Assembly: GCA_020746835.1 (NCBI GenBank)
Contig: JAGPNK010000001.1
Coordinates: 5,146,001-5,210,000 of the forward strand
Direction: 5' to 3'
From: Stachybotrys elegans
Taxonomy: Eukaryota > Ascomycota > Sordariomycetes > Hypocreales > Stachybotryaceae
DNA: 64,000 nt
Of this stretch, positions 19,313-29,867 are shown in pieces. Under the pieces are notes generated by a model. It saw only the letters and a list, made by a program, of their open reading frames with translations, made no database searches and was not told the origin of the DNA. Position numbers and translations under genes: made by a program. Numbering within the stretch: the first letter of the stretch is position 1; the number at the start of each line of letters is the position of its first letter.

Positions 19313-21205
19313 TCACTTCAACCCATACGTCTCCTTGATCATATCCGCCGCCTTCTCAGCAATGGCATAGACGCAGTGCTGCATATTGCCCGTGCTCACA
19401 ATCGGCACGACACTCGAGTCCACAACCCGCAGGTTCTCCACGCCGTGCACGCGCAGCTGGGGGTCGACGACGCCCGCCTTGTCCCGCGGCAGCATCGAGC
19501 ACGTACCTCCATAGTGCCACATGGAGATGGCGCACTGCCGCACAAAGTTCTTGGCTTCCTCGACCGAGCCCAGCCGCGAGGCCGGGTCGCGGTGGATGGG
19601 GGGCTGCTTGAACAGACCTGCCAGCGACCCCGTGCCCGCCAGCTGCTGCACGTACAGCATGTGGCGGGCAAACACCTCGACGTCGATGGGCTCGGAGAGG
19701 TAGCGCGGGTCGATGGTGGGCGCATCGCTGGTCTTGTTGGACTGGATGTGCACGCTGCCGCGGGAGAGGGGCTGCGTCAGCATGGAGGCGAAGGTGATCC
19801 AGTTGCCGGCGACGGGGCCCGTGGGGGAATCCGAGTCGGGATCTGTGGGGAGCGGGGTCTGTGCCGTCACGGCGAAGAAGCTGCCAGATGCGCCCTTGGG
19901 GTCCAGCAGCATCTTCTCGCCAATCTCGCGCAGCGCGGCGTCGCGGCTCTGCTCGGCCGTGCTCCCGGATGGGTGGCTACGCGCCTCGAGGGCTCGGTTA
20001 AAGGCCTCGAGGCTCTGTCCCGAGATGTGCTCGATAATAGGCAGATACGCATACGACAGAATGCCAATCGACGTCAGCGGCCCGGACTGGCTCGTGGCAT
20101 ACTCCTGCATCGCCTTGCCAAGCGCCTCAGGCTCCTGTCGCATCAGCCCGTCGAGCGTCTCGATGCCCTCGCGCACCTCGAAGCTGATGCCGCACACGAG
20201 GTGGTCCTGGAAGTTCTCGCCCACGCCGACCAGATCTTGGACCACCTCGATGCCGTGCTTCTCGAGGATCGCGGGGTTGCCGATGCCCGAAAGCTCAAGC
20301 AGCTTGGGCGACTGGATGGTTCCCGCGGACAGGATGACTTCCTTGGTGGCGGTGGCCGTGAGCGTCTCGCCATTGAGGGTATACTGGATGCCCTTGGCCT
20401 TTGTGGCGCCGTCGGCTGTTTCCAGGAGGACCTTTTCGACAAGGGCGCCGGTGAGGACGCGCAAGTTCTCCCTGTCCTTGGCGGGCTGGTAGTATGCGTT
20501 CGCAGAGTACACTCTCGTCCTGGTCTTGGGATCAATCGTCGCAAGGCAAGAAAAGGAACCCTGCGATGCCTCGGCATAGGGGTTGCCGGGCATGGTATAT
20601 CCATTGTCCTTGAAGGTGTCGGCCCAGGCCTCACGGAGGGGGTGGCTCGCGTCGCCGGGGAAGGACAGCTGGAGGGGTCCGTCGCCCTCGCAGTCGGTCC
20701 AGCTCGTCACGCCGAGTGCCTTTCCCGCGGCGTCGTCGACCTTGGGGAAGGTGAATGGCTTGCGGAGGTACTTGTCCATGTCTGCGCTGCCCCAGCCCGG
20801 GTTGCCGAGCTTGGCCCAGTTGTCGAGGAGGTCCTTGTTGGGGGGACGCAGATTTGCGCATTGATGGCGCTGGAGCCGCCGAGCGCCTTGCCCTGATTTA
20901 TGGAGGCGGTTCGGTTCTTCAGCTCGGGCTGTAGTGATGGTGCGATTCAAGTCAGTTCCTGGCTTTCCGTCTGAAGGGGTGCTCTTGTATGTGTGTACCT
21001 GCGGGACTGTGGTAAAGGCCCAGTCGGCATCCGTGCCCATGAGAGCTGTGTTTAGTGCCGGCGTGATGAGTCTGGGGTCGGCGGAGATGTCGGCGCCGGC
21101 CTCGAGGACGAGAATCTTCTGCGAAGGGTCCTCGGAGAGCCGGGCGGCCAGGACGAGGCCAGCAGTGCCTCCTCCGGCAATGATGAAGTCGAACGACTCT
21201 GCCAT
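19313..21205 (-). CDS. GMC-family FAD oxidoreductase with one-base frame break
   Basis: The first ATG of the family-like start (MAESFDFIIAGGGTAGLVLA) is at 21205. Exon 1 is 21205-20999; intron 20998-20929 (GTACAC...CTACAG); exon 2 starts at 20928 with PELKNRTASINQGKALGGSS, the GMC signature. Frame is lost at a run of six G (six C in sense) at 20840-20845: the upstream frame gives AINAQICVPP and the downstream frame gives NKDLLDNWAKLGNPGW, and one extra C would join them exactly. From there the frame is open to TGA at 19313. The C-terminus has the catalytic His region SMWHYGGTCSMLP and STGNMQHCVYAIAEKAADMI. The repaired length would be about 607 residues, normal for the family. It is probably a cytosolic or secreted alcohol-type oxidase, though no clear signal peptide is seen. 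Either a sequencing error or a new pseudogene. Confidence 0.85.
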   Translation of the reverse strand: MAESFDFIIAGGGTAGLVLAARLSEDPSQKILVLEAGADISADPRLITPALNTALMGTDADWAFTTVPQVHTYKSTPSDGKPGTDLNRTITTARAEEPNRLHKSGQGARRLQRHQCANLRPPNKDLLDNWAKLGNPGWGSADMDKYLRKPFTFPKVDDAAGKALGVTSWTDCEGDGPLQLSFPGDASHPLREAWADTFKDNGYTMPGNPYAEASQGSFSCLATIDPKTRTRVYSANAYYQPAKDRENLRVLTGALVEKVLLETADGATKAKGIQYTLNGETLTATATKEVILSAGTIQSPKLLELSGIGNPAILEKHGIEVVQDLVGVGENFQDHLVCGISFEVREGIETLDGLMRQEPEALGKAMQEYATSQSGPLTSIGILSYAYLPIIEHISGQSLEAFNRALEARSHPSGSTAEQSRDAALREIGEKMLLDPKGASGSFFAVTAQTPLPTDPDSDSPTGPVAGNWITFASMLTQPLSRGSVHIQSNKTSDAPTIDPRYLSEPIDVEVFARHMLYVQQLAGTGSLAGLFKQPPIHRDPASRLGSVEEAKNFVRQCAISMWHYGGTCSMLPRDKAGVVDPQLRVHGVENLRVVDSSVVPIVSTGNMQHCVYAIAEKAADMIKETYGLK

Positions 21206-23663
21206 TGTGAAGACAAATGACGGGCGGGTTGTGCGAGGTAGGTCAATGGCGATGAGGACTCGTGTATATGCTGGATCTGCGCCAGTCAAGAAGATGGTCT
21301 CTTTTTCGCTTTCTGTTTCCTTTCTCTCCCTCTCTCTCGCTCTCTCAGAGGGAGGGAGACCCAGCCTTTATCCCACCGAAGGGACAGAGGGCCACCACCG
21401 GCATCTGGCATTGGTGACGCGCATTGTCTTTCCAAGGGTCCTGCAGGGTTCAGTTCAGCTAGGTCCGGGTCAGTAAAGTAGCATGAATGTGGACGGGACG
21501 ATGTAACGCAGACGTGCGAGTTTTCCCAAATCGAGAGACAGACAGACTCTGGTTCTGGTTCTGCTCGTGGGCGAGAAACATTATCGGTCCACACGTGCGC
21601 TCTGGCCCTGGCCATGTCTTATCCGCGGCCCACCCACTGCCTCCTAAACCAAAAACAAGTTGCTTCCTCTGCTATGCCCGGTTGAGGAGGCGCAGCTGCG
21701 AATATTTCGACGAAACGTGCGTGCAACGTACGGCATGGTCGTGAACCAGTTTCCAGGCGTTTCGTAGAGGTGCTACAGCCAACGGCAGTAGCTGCCACCC
21801 TGGTCTTGTGAAAGATGAGAATGATTGACCTACAGTGGGGTCAAGTAATCGAAGGTATGTACCTAAAGCGAGAACGATAGTTTACTTGTTGGCCCACTGT
21901 AACATACATACCTAAGTAAGGTGCTTCACAGATCTCTGCCATTCAACCTCCATCTCTTGGACTTCGAGTCCCGATGCACTGCGGCCAAAGACCTTCCTTG
22001 CTCAGAAGGAAAATTCCGTTGCCTCGGCTTCAAACTTGCAGCCGTTTCGCAGCTCCACTTGCCGCAGCGCAGCGGGTTGGTTCTACGGCTGTATCCGGAT
22101 CCACGTTGAAACTCGGCCGACGGCAATAGAGCACTATACTATGCAGTTGCTCCTCGTAGTCGTGGCTCCAATAACACCCTATATTGTCTCCAGAGTTGGT
22201 AGCTCTTTGGACCTTGGAAAGGACATGGCTGGGGGACGTGGCTGGGGGGACGTGGGCTTGCGCGACAAGAGCCGTGAAGCGGCATTTCTGTCGGGACCCA
22301 TTGCTTCATCTGGCCCTCTTAGTTTCCATCCCTACTTCTTGAAACATGGGTGTTGTCTGAGCAAATCATCACCCAGCATCTTGAGCTTACGCGCCCTGGA
22401 AGAGCACACGACGCCTCGGATTAAGCCACCAGAAGGCTACCTGGATATTAGGTAGAGACTAAGGTAGATATCCAGCCTTGCAAGCGCCCGGACATTTTTA
22501 CGTGGTGATGAGGTGGGCGCGAATGCGTGACTGCGTGCCAAAAGTCTCCTTTAGTGGATAGTGTAGGGTAGTCTTGGCGAGGCGCTGGACATTAATTGGC
22601 AGCTGAGAGGTCCTGCCTCGTCACGAGTGTCATTTGCGCGCGCACGACGGTTGATGACGGAAGTGAGTGAGCTGTGCGACATCCATCCTCAGTATTTAAA
22701 CATCCGACGAACAGCCCTAGTCCCGTCCATCTATGGCAAGCTGATCGCCTCCCCCCCTCAGGTGGGAAAAGCATGGATGCCGCCGTTGCTGCTATCTATG
22801 TACGTACATAGTAAGGAGGAAACGCGCTGCGGCAAAGCTCATCTCCTTGGTGTTTTGGCCCAAGGTCAGCATCCCGCGCCGCCGCAACCAGCCAGAAGCA
22901 GCCTAGCATCCAAACGCACAAGGCTTGGCCTCACCTCCTGCCGATCCCTGCATCTTGCATCGACCACAGATCTCATCCCATCGGTGGTTCCATCTGGCCA
23001 AATAATAGCCTGTTGCCTTTCACCTTCTGCATGTGCTGCTGGTGGGAATAAACAACCCCTGCAAAGAAAAGCCTCAGGACCTTGTTCCCCAGAAAAGGCC
23101 CTCTCTCCCTCGGCCTATCCCAAGGCGGCGCACCGCGACCGGATGTGTTTCACGCCGGCAAGGCACTGTGCTTCTATGTAACGGTAATCCAGCTGGGGCC
23201 CCTCGAGGTGCGGCGCCGTGTTTTGGGCGTTCGGACGGTAGACCGACCTGTGACGCCCTAGTCCAACCCTAGGCGTCTCAGAGTCGCCTAGAACCCCTGC
23301 AGCGCCCTGCAACGCCCTGCAACCCTGGTCCCATCCATCCACCATCCCCTGTCCCCGTCTTCTTATATTCGGCCTATATCACCGCAGCCTCTCTTTTGCT
23401 TCTTTTCTCCCTTTTCTCCTTCTCCATCTCTTCTGCCAAATTTTTGCTTGGGGACACGCCTTTCTCTTTTTTTCTTTTCTTCTATACTCTCTTTATTCTT
23501 ACTCGCCGGCCGAGATTCCCGTTGCTGGACAATATCGTTCTCTTCCATCTTCCACGAAACAACCTGCAAGACGACCAATTCCGATCGTCTTCACCGTTCA
23601 TTCCCTCCACTGCTACAAAGAAAAACAAACCACCCCGTCTCTTAATCCCCCACTACCGCCACA
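21206..23663. other. Intergenic region with divergent promoters
   Basis: It begins with the upstream region of the minus-strand GMC gene (a CT/CTC-rich run at 21298-21350, a CACGTG at 21592-21597) and ends with a long pyrimidine-rich leader (23385-23500) of the small membrane-protein gene. Short open frames between have no support. Confidence 0.5.
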
Positions 23664-23930
23664 ATGGGTGCCAACCTCTCTATCGTCAACCCCATCGACA
23701 AGTCCGGCATTGTGCTGGCTCCCAATGACTTGAATGCCCTGTACATCCTCCTCGGCGTCTGGCTCGGCACACTCTACGTCTGTGCCATGATCTTCAGCAC
23801 CTGCGTCCTCATCGACCGCTGGAAGGGCCCCCACGACAAGATCCGCCAGGGCGGCGGCTCCGTCCTTGTAGCATTTGTGCTCTCGGCTGCCTGGCCCGTC
23901 GTCATGACCTACCTGTTCCTCAACAGGTAG
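23664..23930 (+). CDS. Small two-helix membrane protein, unknown
   Basis: Single exon, 88 residues. The start ATG is in a good context (CACAATGGG) after a long CT-rich leader typical of well-expressed fungal genes. There are two hydrophobic segments: about residues 22-46 (NALYILLGVWLGTLYVCAMI) and 66-86 (VLVAFVLSAAWPVVMTYLFL). A basic/polar loop (DRWKGPHDKIRQGGG) separates them. The N-terminus MGANLSI fits the N-myristoylation pattern (Gly2, Ser6), which is inference only. Codon use is strongly GC-biased at third positions, supporting a real gene. No domain is recognised; it looks like a conserved small membrane protein. Confidence 0.75.
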   Translation: MGANLSIVNPIDKSGIVLAPNDLNALYILLGVWLGTLYVCAMIFSTCVLIDRWKGPHDKIRQGGGSVLVAFVLSAAWPVVMTYLFLNR

Positions 23931-24166
23931 ACCACGTCTATCCGTCAAGCTTTTCTCGGTCGATCAACAGGCCTCCGAGGCTGGGGTGCAAACAGGAGTT
24001 TAAGGTGTGGAAAGGGGTGGTTTATCATACCGCACATGGGACAGCGTCCCTCTGTGCTGGGCTTTTCTTCTCTTTTGTGCAGTTAGGGATGGCGTCAATA
24101 ATATCAGGGTTCCGTGCCCGGAGCCGATTTGTACACAGAACCCAGAATCCCATGTGATGTGTATGC

Positions 24167-25704
24167 TTAACCGATCAGAGTGTTGCGGCGACTTCGGTCC
24201 GGTCTTGTGTCCTTGCGTCCGACAATCGACTCCAATGTCTGCTGGAGTGCCTTGGCATCGTAGCGCCCACCACTGCCGTCTTCATTCCTCGGGCCGTACA
24301 GCCTCGTCATGTCAATGCCGAGGCTAGCGAGCCGTGGTCTATCCACCTTGGGAGATTTTGGCCCTTCAATGTATATCATGTGACTGACGTAAAGAGAGTA
24401 TTCCTCTGGCGATGGAACCGGCAGCCCTCGAGAATTGGCGCACGCATTTGCAATGGCAGCGATAAAGTCGAGGGCTGAGAAGGGCTCGCTTGACGGTCCT
24501 GTTTCGCGATCGAGGGTGCCATTGAGGATGAGTATCTTATTTCGAACCGATGGATCCGCAATGGCCTCTCCTACGCCTTTGAGGACGAGATTGGGAATCA
24601 ATGAGGTGAAGAGCGAGCCTATGCTGTAGATGACAGTTCGGCAACTCCGTATGGCATCTATCACCCGGGGATTGGCTGGTATGCGAATCTCCTGCCCGTA
24701 AGGGTTAATGTACCAGATTCGGTCAATCCTCGCCGGCAGGTCTTCCTCTTCGTCCTTGGAGAAGGTAATGGCCGGTCGCCGTAGAGCGGGCAGCGAGCCA
24801 GGGAGGTTCGCATCCTCGACCGCCTCATGCTCCTCCTCGTTGGGCTCATTCTGAGGCGTAGGGGCAAACAAGTGAGCCCCCGTCCCCGGCACGGCAGCTG
24901 TGGGCACGCTGGGGTGAGAAATATCATTTTGTCCCGTGATGACTGTACCGTCAGCCAGCCCAGCAGCAATGTGATGAGCAAAGTTGGTGTTGAGAGCGGG
25001 TAAGACCGCGATGCGGTCCGGCACGGCGCAAATGGAGCTCAATAAGTAGATGGCGGCCTCAAAGCTTCCAGTAAAGAGCCTGGCGCCTGTCAAGAACAAG
25101 TTTCCAATACTGGCACCAGAGAAGTCGAAGCGACTGCTCGGCCTCATACGTTTAATAACTTCCAAGTTGAACGTGTTTAGGATAGAACGGATAAGCTCCC
25201 GCTTCGGGGAAGAAATATTGTCCCATAATGAGTGCCCTGCCTCGAGAATGGCAAACCACTCTGCCTGGGCGACATTGTCAACCTTGGGCAAGCGATGATT
25301 AAAGAAATTCTTGATTGCTTTCCTCTCTGGATCATTATTGCCCGGAATAAGCCTCACCAGACGAGACCTCACATCACCGATGCCTGGCCAGGAACGTCAG
25401 TAAAGTCTAGGGTAGATGAGTTTTTGGCCCTGGAAGAAGTAGGAGGATCAGCCTTACCTGGCCCACCAAACACCCGGATAATCTCGCTCGTGCTGCCGCC
25501 ATTGTCCGAGATGGGGATGACATAGCTGAGGCAGCAGTCGTTAGTGTCGCGGACGTGCTCGAAGACGTCGACGAGGTTGTTGGCGGCGCTGCCGCCCGAG
25601 AAGACGACAATGCCGCTGGCGGAGGCGGGCGTGGCAGCTTTCGGACGCGGGGAAGACGGGCGCGGGGCGGGCCGAGGAGCTGGGAGCTGCAGCGTATCGT
25701 CCAT
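24167..25704 (-). CDS. CofD/YvcK-family (UPF0052) protein
   Basis: Two exons: 25704-25458 and 25383-24167, intron 25457-25384 (GTAAGG...GGCCAG). The product is 487 residues. The nucleotide-binding start IVVFSGGSAANNLVDVF (about 32-48) and ISDNGGSTSEIIRVFGGPG, joined across the intron to IGDVRSRLVRLIPG, are the hallmark of the CofD-like fold. Later blocks GASIGNLFLTGARLFTGSFE and TVIYSIGSLFTSLIPNLVL also fit. A fungus-specific acidic insert lies near residues 240-280 (NEPNEEEHEAVEDAN). In archaea CofD transfers phospholactate to F420 precursors; in bacteria YvcK (GlmR) affects cell-wall precursor flux. Fungi lack a known F420 pathway, so the cellular role here is unknown, perhaps sensing a UDP-sugar. 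Confidence 0.88.
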
Positions 25705-26672
25705 GCTGGGGGACGGAGGATCGGCGAGAATGGGATTGGATGGGAAAAGAGAACGGGGTTATCGTGGTGGGAGAGGTGCATGCGGTGGTGAGAAAGTGGC
25801 CTGTTGGAGGGCGAGCAGTTTGGCGCCAGTGTTCGATAGGCCTCAAATCAAAGACAAATAGTGGATCGGATGCATCAATACCGGTGTGATGGATTTGTTA
25901 ATTACCATGCGCGACATTACACTCAGTGCTCAAAGAATGATGCGACATGGTTAGCGGCGAAGCCTGATTGGTCATGGGCCATTTCTCAGCGCATCATACA
26001 AACTTGCGACAAATTGGCAGTCTATCATTGATTGGTCAACCCACAACTTTACCAACACTTCTCAACGTCATTCTCGCATCCCACCTCGAAACTATCGACG
26101 TCTTGACAACGAAATCCCCCAACACACACAGACAGCAATGGCCCACCCACCGGCCAAGGCTCCCGATCCAGCTAGCCGTCCTCTATTCTCTTCACTTCCA
26201 AGCTTCTGCTCGCGGCGGAGCCATGGAATCGCCTGGATTGGCCTCGACGCAGAAGCTCGGGGCAGCGGCACCTCGAAATCCTTTACCGACCGGTCGTGCG
26301 TGAGAAAGACAAATGGCAGACAAATAAACGGCCGCCCCCCCCCGCACTCGGGTGATCTCGACATCAACCTGACGTCCACCGCTGCTAAGCGTTGCGCGTC
26401 GCTCCCATCAATCTCAAGAACCAGACTCCTCTTCCTTCACGCAAACCGTGTCGCCGCTCCACCCTCGCGCCCCACGTTGCGACGTCAATCCTCAGTCACA
26501 GTTATGGATCCGATTACCAATCTCGGCACTGGGAGGAGCATCTTTTGAGGACGCGATGCGATCGGGAGGGAGATAAAAAGCCCGGGGCCCTCGCCGGGGG
26601 ACGGTCCGCTTGACTTGAACCCCCATCCGCCGTCGATATCTCACCCCCGGAACCAAGCATCCCACACACATC
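25705..26672. other. Divergent intergenic region
   Basis: Shared upstream region of the CofD-like gene and the quinone-oxidoreductase gene. An open frame at 26138-26548 begins after a leader-like stretch (MAHPPAKAPDPASR) but then reads as low-quality sequence. It might be an upstream exon or nothing. Confidence 0.45.
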
Positions 26673-27837
26673 ATGCCGCAAGAAATCCCCAAGACTACCA
26701 AGCAGTGGAAGGTCGTTGGCCGCAATGGCTTCGACTCGCTCCAGTTTGACGAGAAGGCTCCCGTGCCCGAGTATGGCGATCGAGATGTCGTCGTCAGAAG
26801 TGAGTTATCAGCACCAGCCTGGGCATCATTGGGCAGCTGCTAACCCATCACAGTCCACGCCGTTTCTCTCAATGTATGCCGCCATGACCTCTAACCTCAA
26901 AGGTGCCAACTAACCCTCACGATAGTACCGCGATCTTGTCATCCCCAAGAACATGTACCCTTTCCCCACTATCGATGAAGTGATCCCGGGCTCTGACGGC
27001 GCCGGCGAAGTCCTCGCCGTTGGCAAGCACGTCACGCGTTTCAAGCCCGGCGACAAGGTCGTCACCCTCTTCCACCAGGGTTACATTGCCGGCCCCGTGC
27101 ACACCAGCTACATGAAGGCCTCCCTCGGCGGCGCCGCACACGGCACCCTCCGCAACATTGCCGCCTTTGACCAGGACGGCCTCGTCCACATGCCCACCTC
27201 CCTCTCCTACCGTGAGGCCTCGACGCTTCCCTGCGCCGGTGTCACTGCCTGGAACGCCCTCTTTGGCGTCAGCGACAACAAGCTGACCGCCGGCCAGTGG
27301 GTCGTCACCCAGGGCACGGGCGGCGTCAGCATCTTCGCCGTGCAGTTCGCAAAGGCCGTCGGCGCGCGCGTCATCGCCACCACGAGCTCCGCTGAGAAGG
27401 CCAAGCTGCTCGAGAAGCTCGGCGCCGACCACATCCTCAACTACAGCGAGGACAAGGAATGGGGCGTCACGGCCAAGAAGCTGACGGGCGGCGAGGGTGT
27501 CCACCACGTCATCGAGGTCGCCGGCCCCACGTCCATGAAGCAGAGCCTTGCGGCCATCCGCCCGGACGGCATCATCAGCATCATCGGCTTCCGCGGTGGC
27601 CAGTCCAAGGAGCAGCCGAGCTTCCTCGACTGCCTCGGCAACGTGTGCACGGCCCGTGGCATCTTTGTCGGCCACCGTCTGCACATGGAGGAGATGTGCG
27701 ACGCCATCGAGGCCAACCCTGACAAGCTGCGTCCCATCGTCGACCCCAAGACCTTTAAGCTCGAGCAGCTCAAGGAGGCGTTCGACTACATGTGGAACTC
27801 CAAGCACCAGGCCAAGGTTGTCATCGACCTCGATTAA
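26673..27837 (+). CDS. Zinc-free MDR / quinone-oxidoreductase-type dehydrogenase
   Basis: Three exons: 26673-26799, 26854-26873 (only 20 nt) and 26926-27837, with introns of 54 and 52 nt (GTGAGT...CACAG; GTATGC...GATAG with CTAAC branch point). The product is 352 residues. Exon joins restore HAVSLNYRDLVIPKNMYPFP, the conserved N-terminal MDR block. Later blocks are VIPGSDGAGEVLAVG, the Rossmann region VVTQGTGGVSIFAVQFAKAV and VIATTSSAEKAKLLEKLGAD. The usual catalytic zinc ligands (Cys then GHE) are replaced by NYRD and PGSDGAGE, as in the zinc-independent quinone/enoyl reductase group. It likely reduces quinones or enones with NADPH in the cytosol. Upstream of the ATG is ACACATC. Confidence 0.9.
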
Positions 27838-28142
27838 ATAGGTAGCTTGTGAATATACTGTAATTCACGAACCTGGCAAATGCATGTGATATGTGGCGGC
27901 TATTTCTGTTGAGCGTAGACTTGACCACAAAATTTATCAGATAAGGCATTAATTCAAGCATCAGCTGACACTTGGACAGGAATATTTACACCGAGAATTA
28001 AGCTAATACGTCCACCGATTTTCCTCCTCAACCCACCAGATGCCGCTCCCCATGGCGGAGCATCACCACATCTTCATGCCGCATTGATCCGTTAGACCGT
28101 CGATTTCTTGTCCGTCGTTTCTAGGATGTTTCCAAGCATCGC
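27838..28142. other. Short convergent intergenic region
   Basis: 3' flanks of the dehydrogenase and GPI-protein genes. Nothing else is seen. Confidence 0.6.
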
Positions 28143-28841
28143 TTACAGCAAGATGGCCGCCATTCCGATGATGAAACTCAGCATGCCAACGACGTTGTGC
28201 TCATTTACAGATGCTGCTCCTGGAATATCCGTCTCGTCAGTCTCAGAGTCGTCACTTGTGGTAGAGGCAGTGACCGACGTGCGAGATGGAGAGGTAGTGG
28301 TGGTGGTGGTGGTGGTGGTTGTGGTAGTCGTGCTCGACGTGGAGGAGTCCGTGGTGCTCAACGTGTCGCTCGTGGTGGTTGAGGATGCAGTCTCAGTCGA
28401 GGCGCTCGAGGTGGTGATGCCGGACGCCTCCTCTCCGGAAGAGATGGTCGTGGTTATGGTCTCTGTCTCAGTGCTGACCGTTGCTGTGTCCGACGGAGTG
28501 ACGCCCTCAATGGACGTAAACGTAAGGGTAGTTGTCGTGGCCGTAGACATGCCAGGCATGGTTTCGAGGTTGGGCAGAGTGGTAGCCTCTCCAGCCCCCT
28601 CGCACTCGGTACCCTCGGGGCAGCACGAGTATTCGCCGCCCAGGCCAAGGTTGCAGAAGGCATTGGGAGGGCATCCGAGCTGGTTATCGGGGCAGCATGT
28701 CCAGGCGGCATCAAGGCAGATGACGCCACACGGTTGACCCGCGCAGGGGGTTACCTGACGCCCGGCGAGCTCATTGCGGACATGCACGCCGAGAGCGCCA
28801 GCGGCAGAAATGACAAGGAGGAGAGCGTTGCTGGTATACAT
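28143..28841 (-). CDS. GPI-anchored Ser/Thr-rich cell-surface protein
   Basis: Single exon, 232 residues. A signal peptide (MYTSNALLLVISAAGALG, about 1-18) is followed by a cysteine-rich head at about 32-80 with CxxxxCxxxC and two CC pairs (TCCPDNQLGC, YSCCPEGTEC), resembling granulin-like or fungal Cys-rich wall modules. Residues 85-205 are Ser/Thr-rich with a pure Thr run encoded by ACC repeats. The C-terminus is hydrophobic (VVGMLSFIIGMAAILL) after small residues (PGAAS), fitting a GPI-attachment signal. Predicted location: plasma membrane or cell wall, heavily O-mannosylated. Role unknown, possibly adhesion or surface structure. The length of the repeat tract may vary among strains. Confidence 0.85.
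   Translation of the reverse strand: MYTSNALLLVISAAGALGVHVRNELAGRQVTPCAGQPCGVICLDAAWTCCPDNQLGCPPNAFCNLGLGGEYSCCPEGTECEGAGEATTLPNLETMPGMSTATTTTLTFTSIEGVTPSDTATVSTETETITTTISSGEEASGITTSSASTETASSTTTSDTLSTTDSSTSSTTTTTTTTTTTTTSPSRTSVTASTTSDDSETDETDIPGAASVNEHNVVGMLSFIIGMAAILL
28292..28320. repeat. (GGT)n / (ACC)n microsatellite inside the GPI gene
   Basis: Near-perfect GGT triplets, ACC on the coding strand, encode the poly-Thr stalk. In-frame length changes would alter stalk length. Confidence 0.85.
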
Positions 28842-29867
28842 TATGGGCTAATGAGTCGCTGAAAGACGAGGGGAGGCGATGGCTGCAGTCGGGGCGTGAA
28901 GCTGAAGTGTGGATGGTGATGATTCGAGAAGCAACAGGATACGACGGCCAGCCGCACCATATATACATGTTCCTGCCCCCTGAAATGAGACGCATCTCTT
29001 CTATTAATTTCCTCTGAGGCCAAATCAGCCCACAGCGAGGCGGCGTTACGCGAGCCAATGCCTCAGACGCTGTGCCGGCGAAGAAGCAAAACACACCCAT
29101 CAGCAACCACAAGTGCAGATCAGCTTCAGCCACGAAAAAAAAAGACCCAGTAGCGCAGTAGAAACAGGCGGTTTGATTGGCCTTGTGCCACCACCCAGCG
29201 CTTTCGTCAAAGCGCAGTCAGGGTTGGGGGGACAACTTGGGTTGCTGTGCATGGTCCAGCCAGAATACGAAGTGCGGTGACCGATCGGCGCGAGGCTGGA
29301 CGCCATGTGTTTCCTGCCTGCCGTGTACGTTGGTTCACACTGTGTCTAGGAAGTCTGACATGTTCCTCGCGGGCCGGCTTGCGCGGTCAGGACATGTCAA
29401 GTCATTTGAGCAGCACTTTTTAATGAGACGTTGCTCGGGCCTCGAGGGCAATTGCAATACGGAAAATAAACCGCCAATCGGAATCGCATGAGCAAGATAT
29501 ACATGGAAGCTCATATTACGGTGAGAGACCTGGTCAGAATTCGCGGCGGAGAGGACGCAAAGTGGCCCGAGACATGTCTCACTCTGTCACCAGACTTACA
29601 CGACATTACCACGCCCTCCTAGAATATGATCTTAACCCTGATCCAGAAGACCCCAAAAGGAAAGAAACATGTGCGTTTCACGAGACAGTGATTCAGAGCA
29701 AGTACGAAAAGTCAATCTATCCAGCTTCTCAAAGTAGTAGCCACCCAAATTCCTGTCTCATCCCTCTAACAATGCGACCCGACTGGCACAGAGAATTGTC
29801 CGCTGCTAAAGGGGAAAAGCGAGATGCGCATGTGGGGATCTTATTACATGGCTGCTGTTTCTTCCAC
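28842..29867. other. Intergenic region upstream of the GPI gene
   Basis: Promoter of the GPI gene, then a 3' flank of the secreted-protein gene. Short open frames (such as 28771-29133 minus) overlap the promoter and lack support. Confidence 0.5.

Noticed and set aside
19259..20896. 545-codon open frame on the plus strand opposite the second GMC gene
   Set aside because: It is antisense to a gene with clear GMC motifs. GC-rich third positions keep the opposite strand open; the product has no domain and is low in complexity.
26917..27807. 296-codon minus-strand frame opposite the quinone oxidoreductase
   Set aside because: Shadow of a well-supported gene on the other strand.
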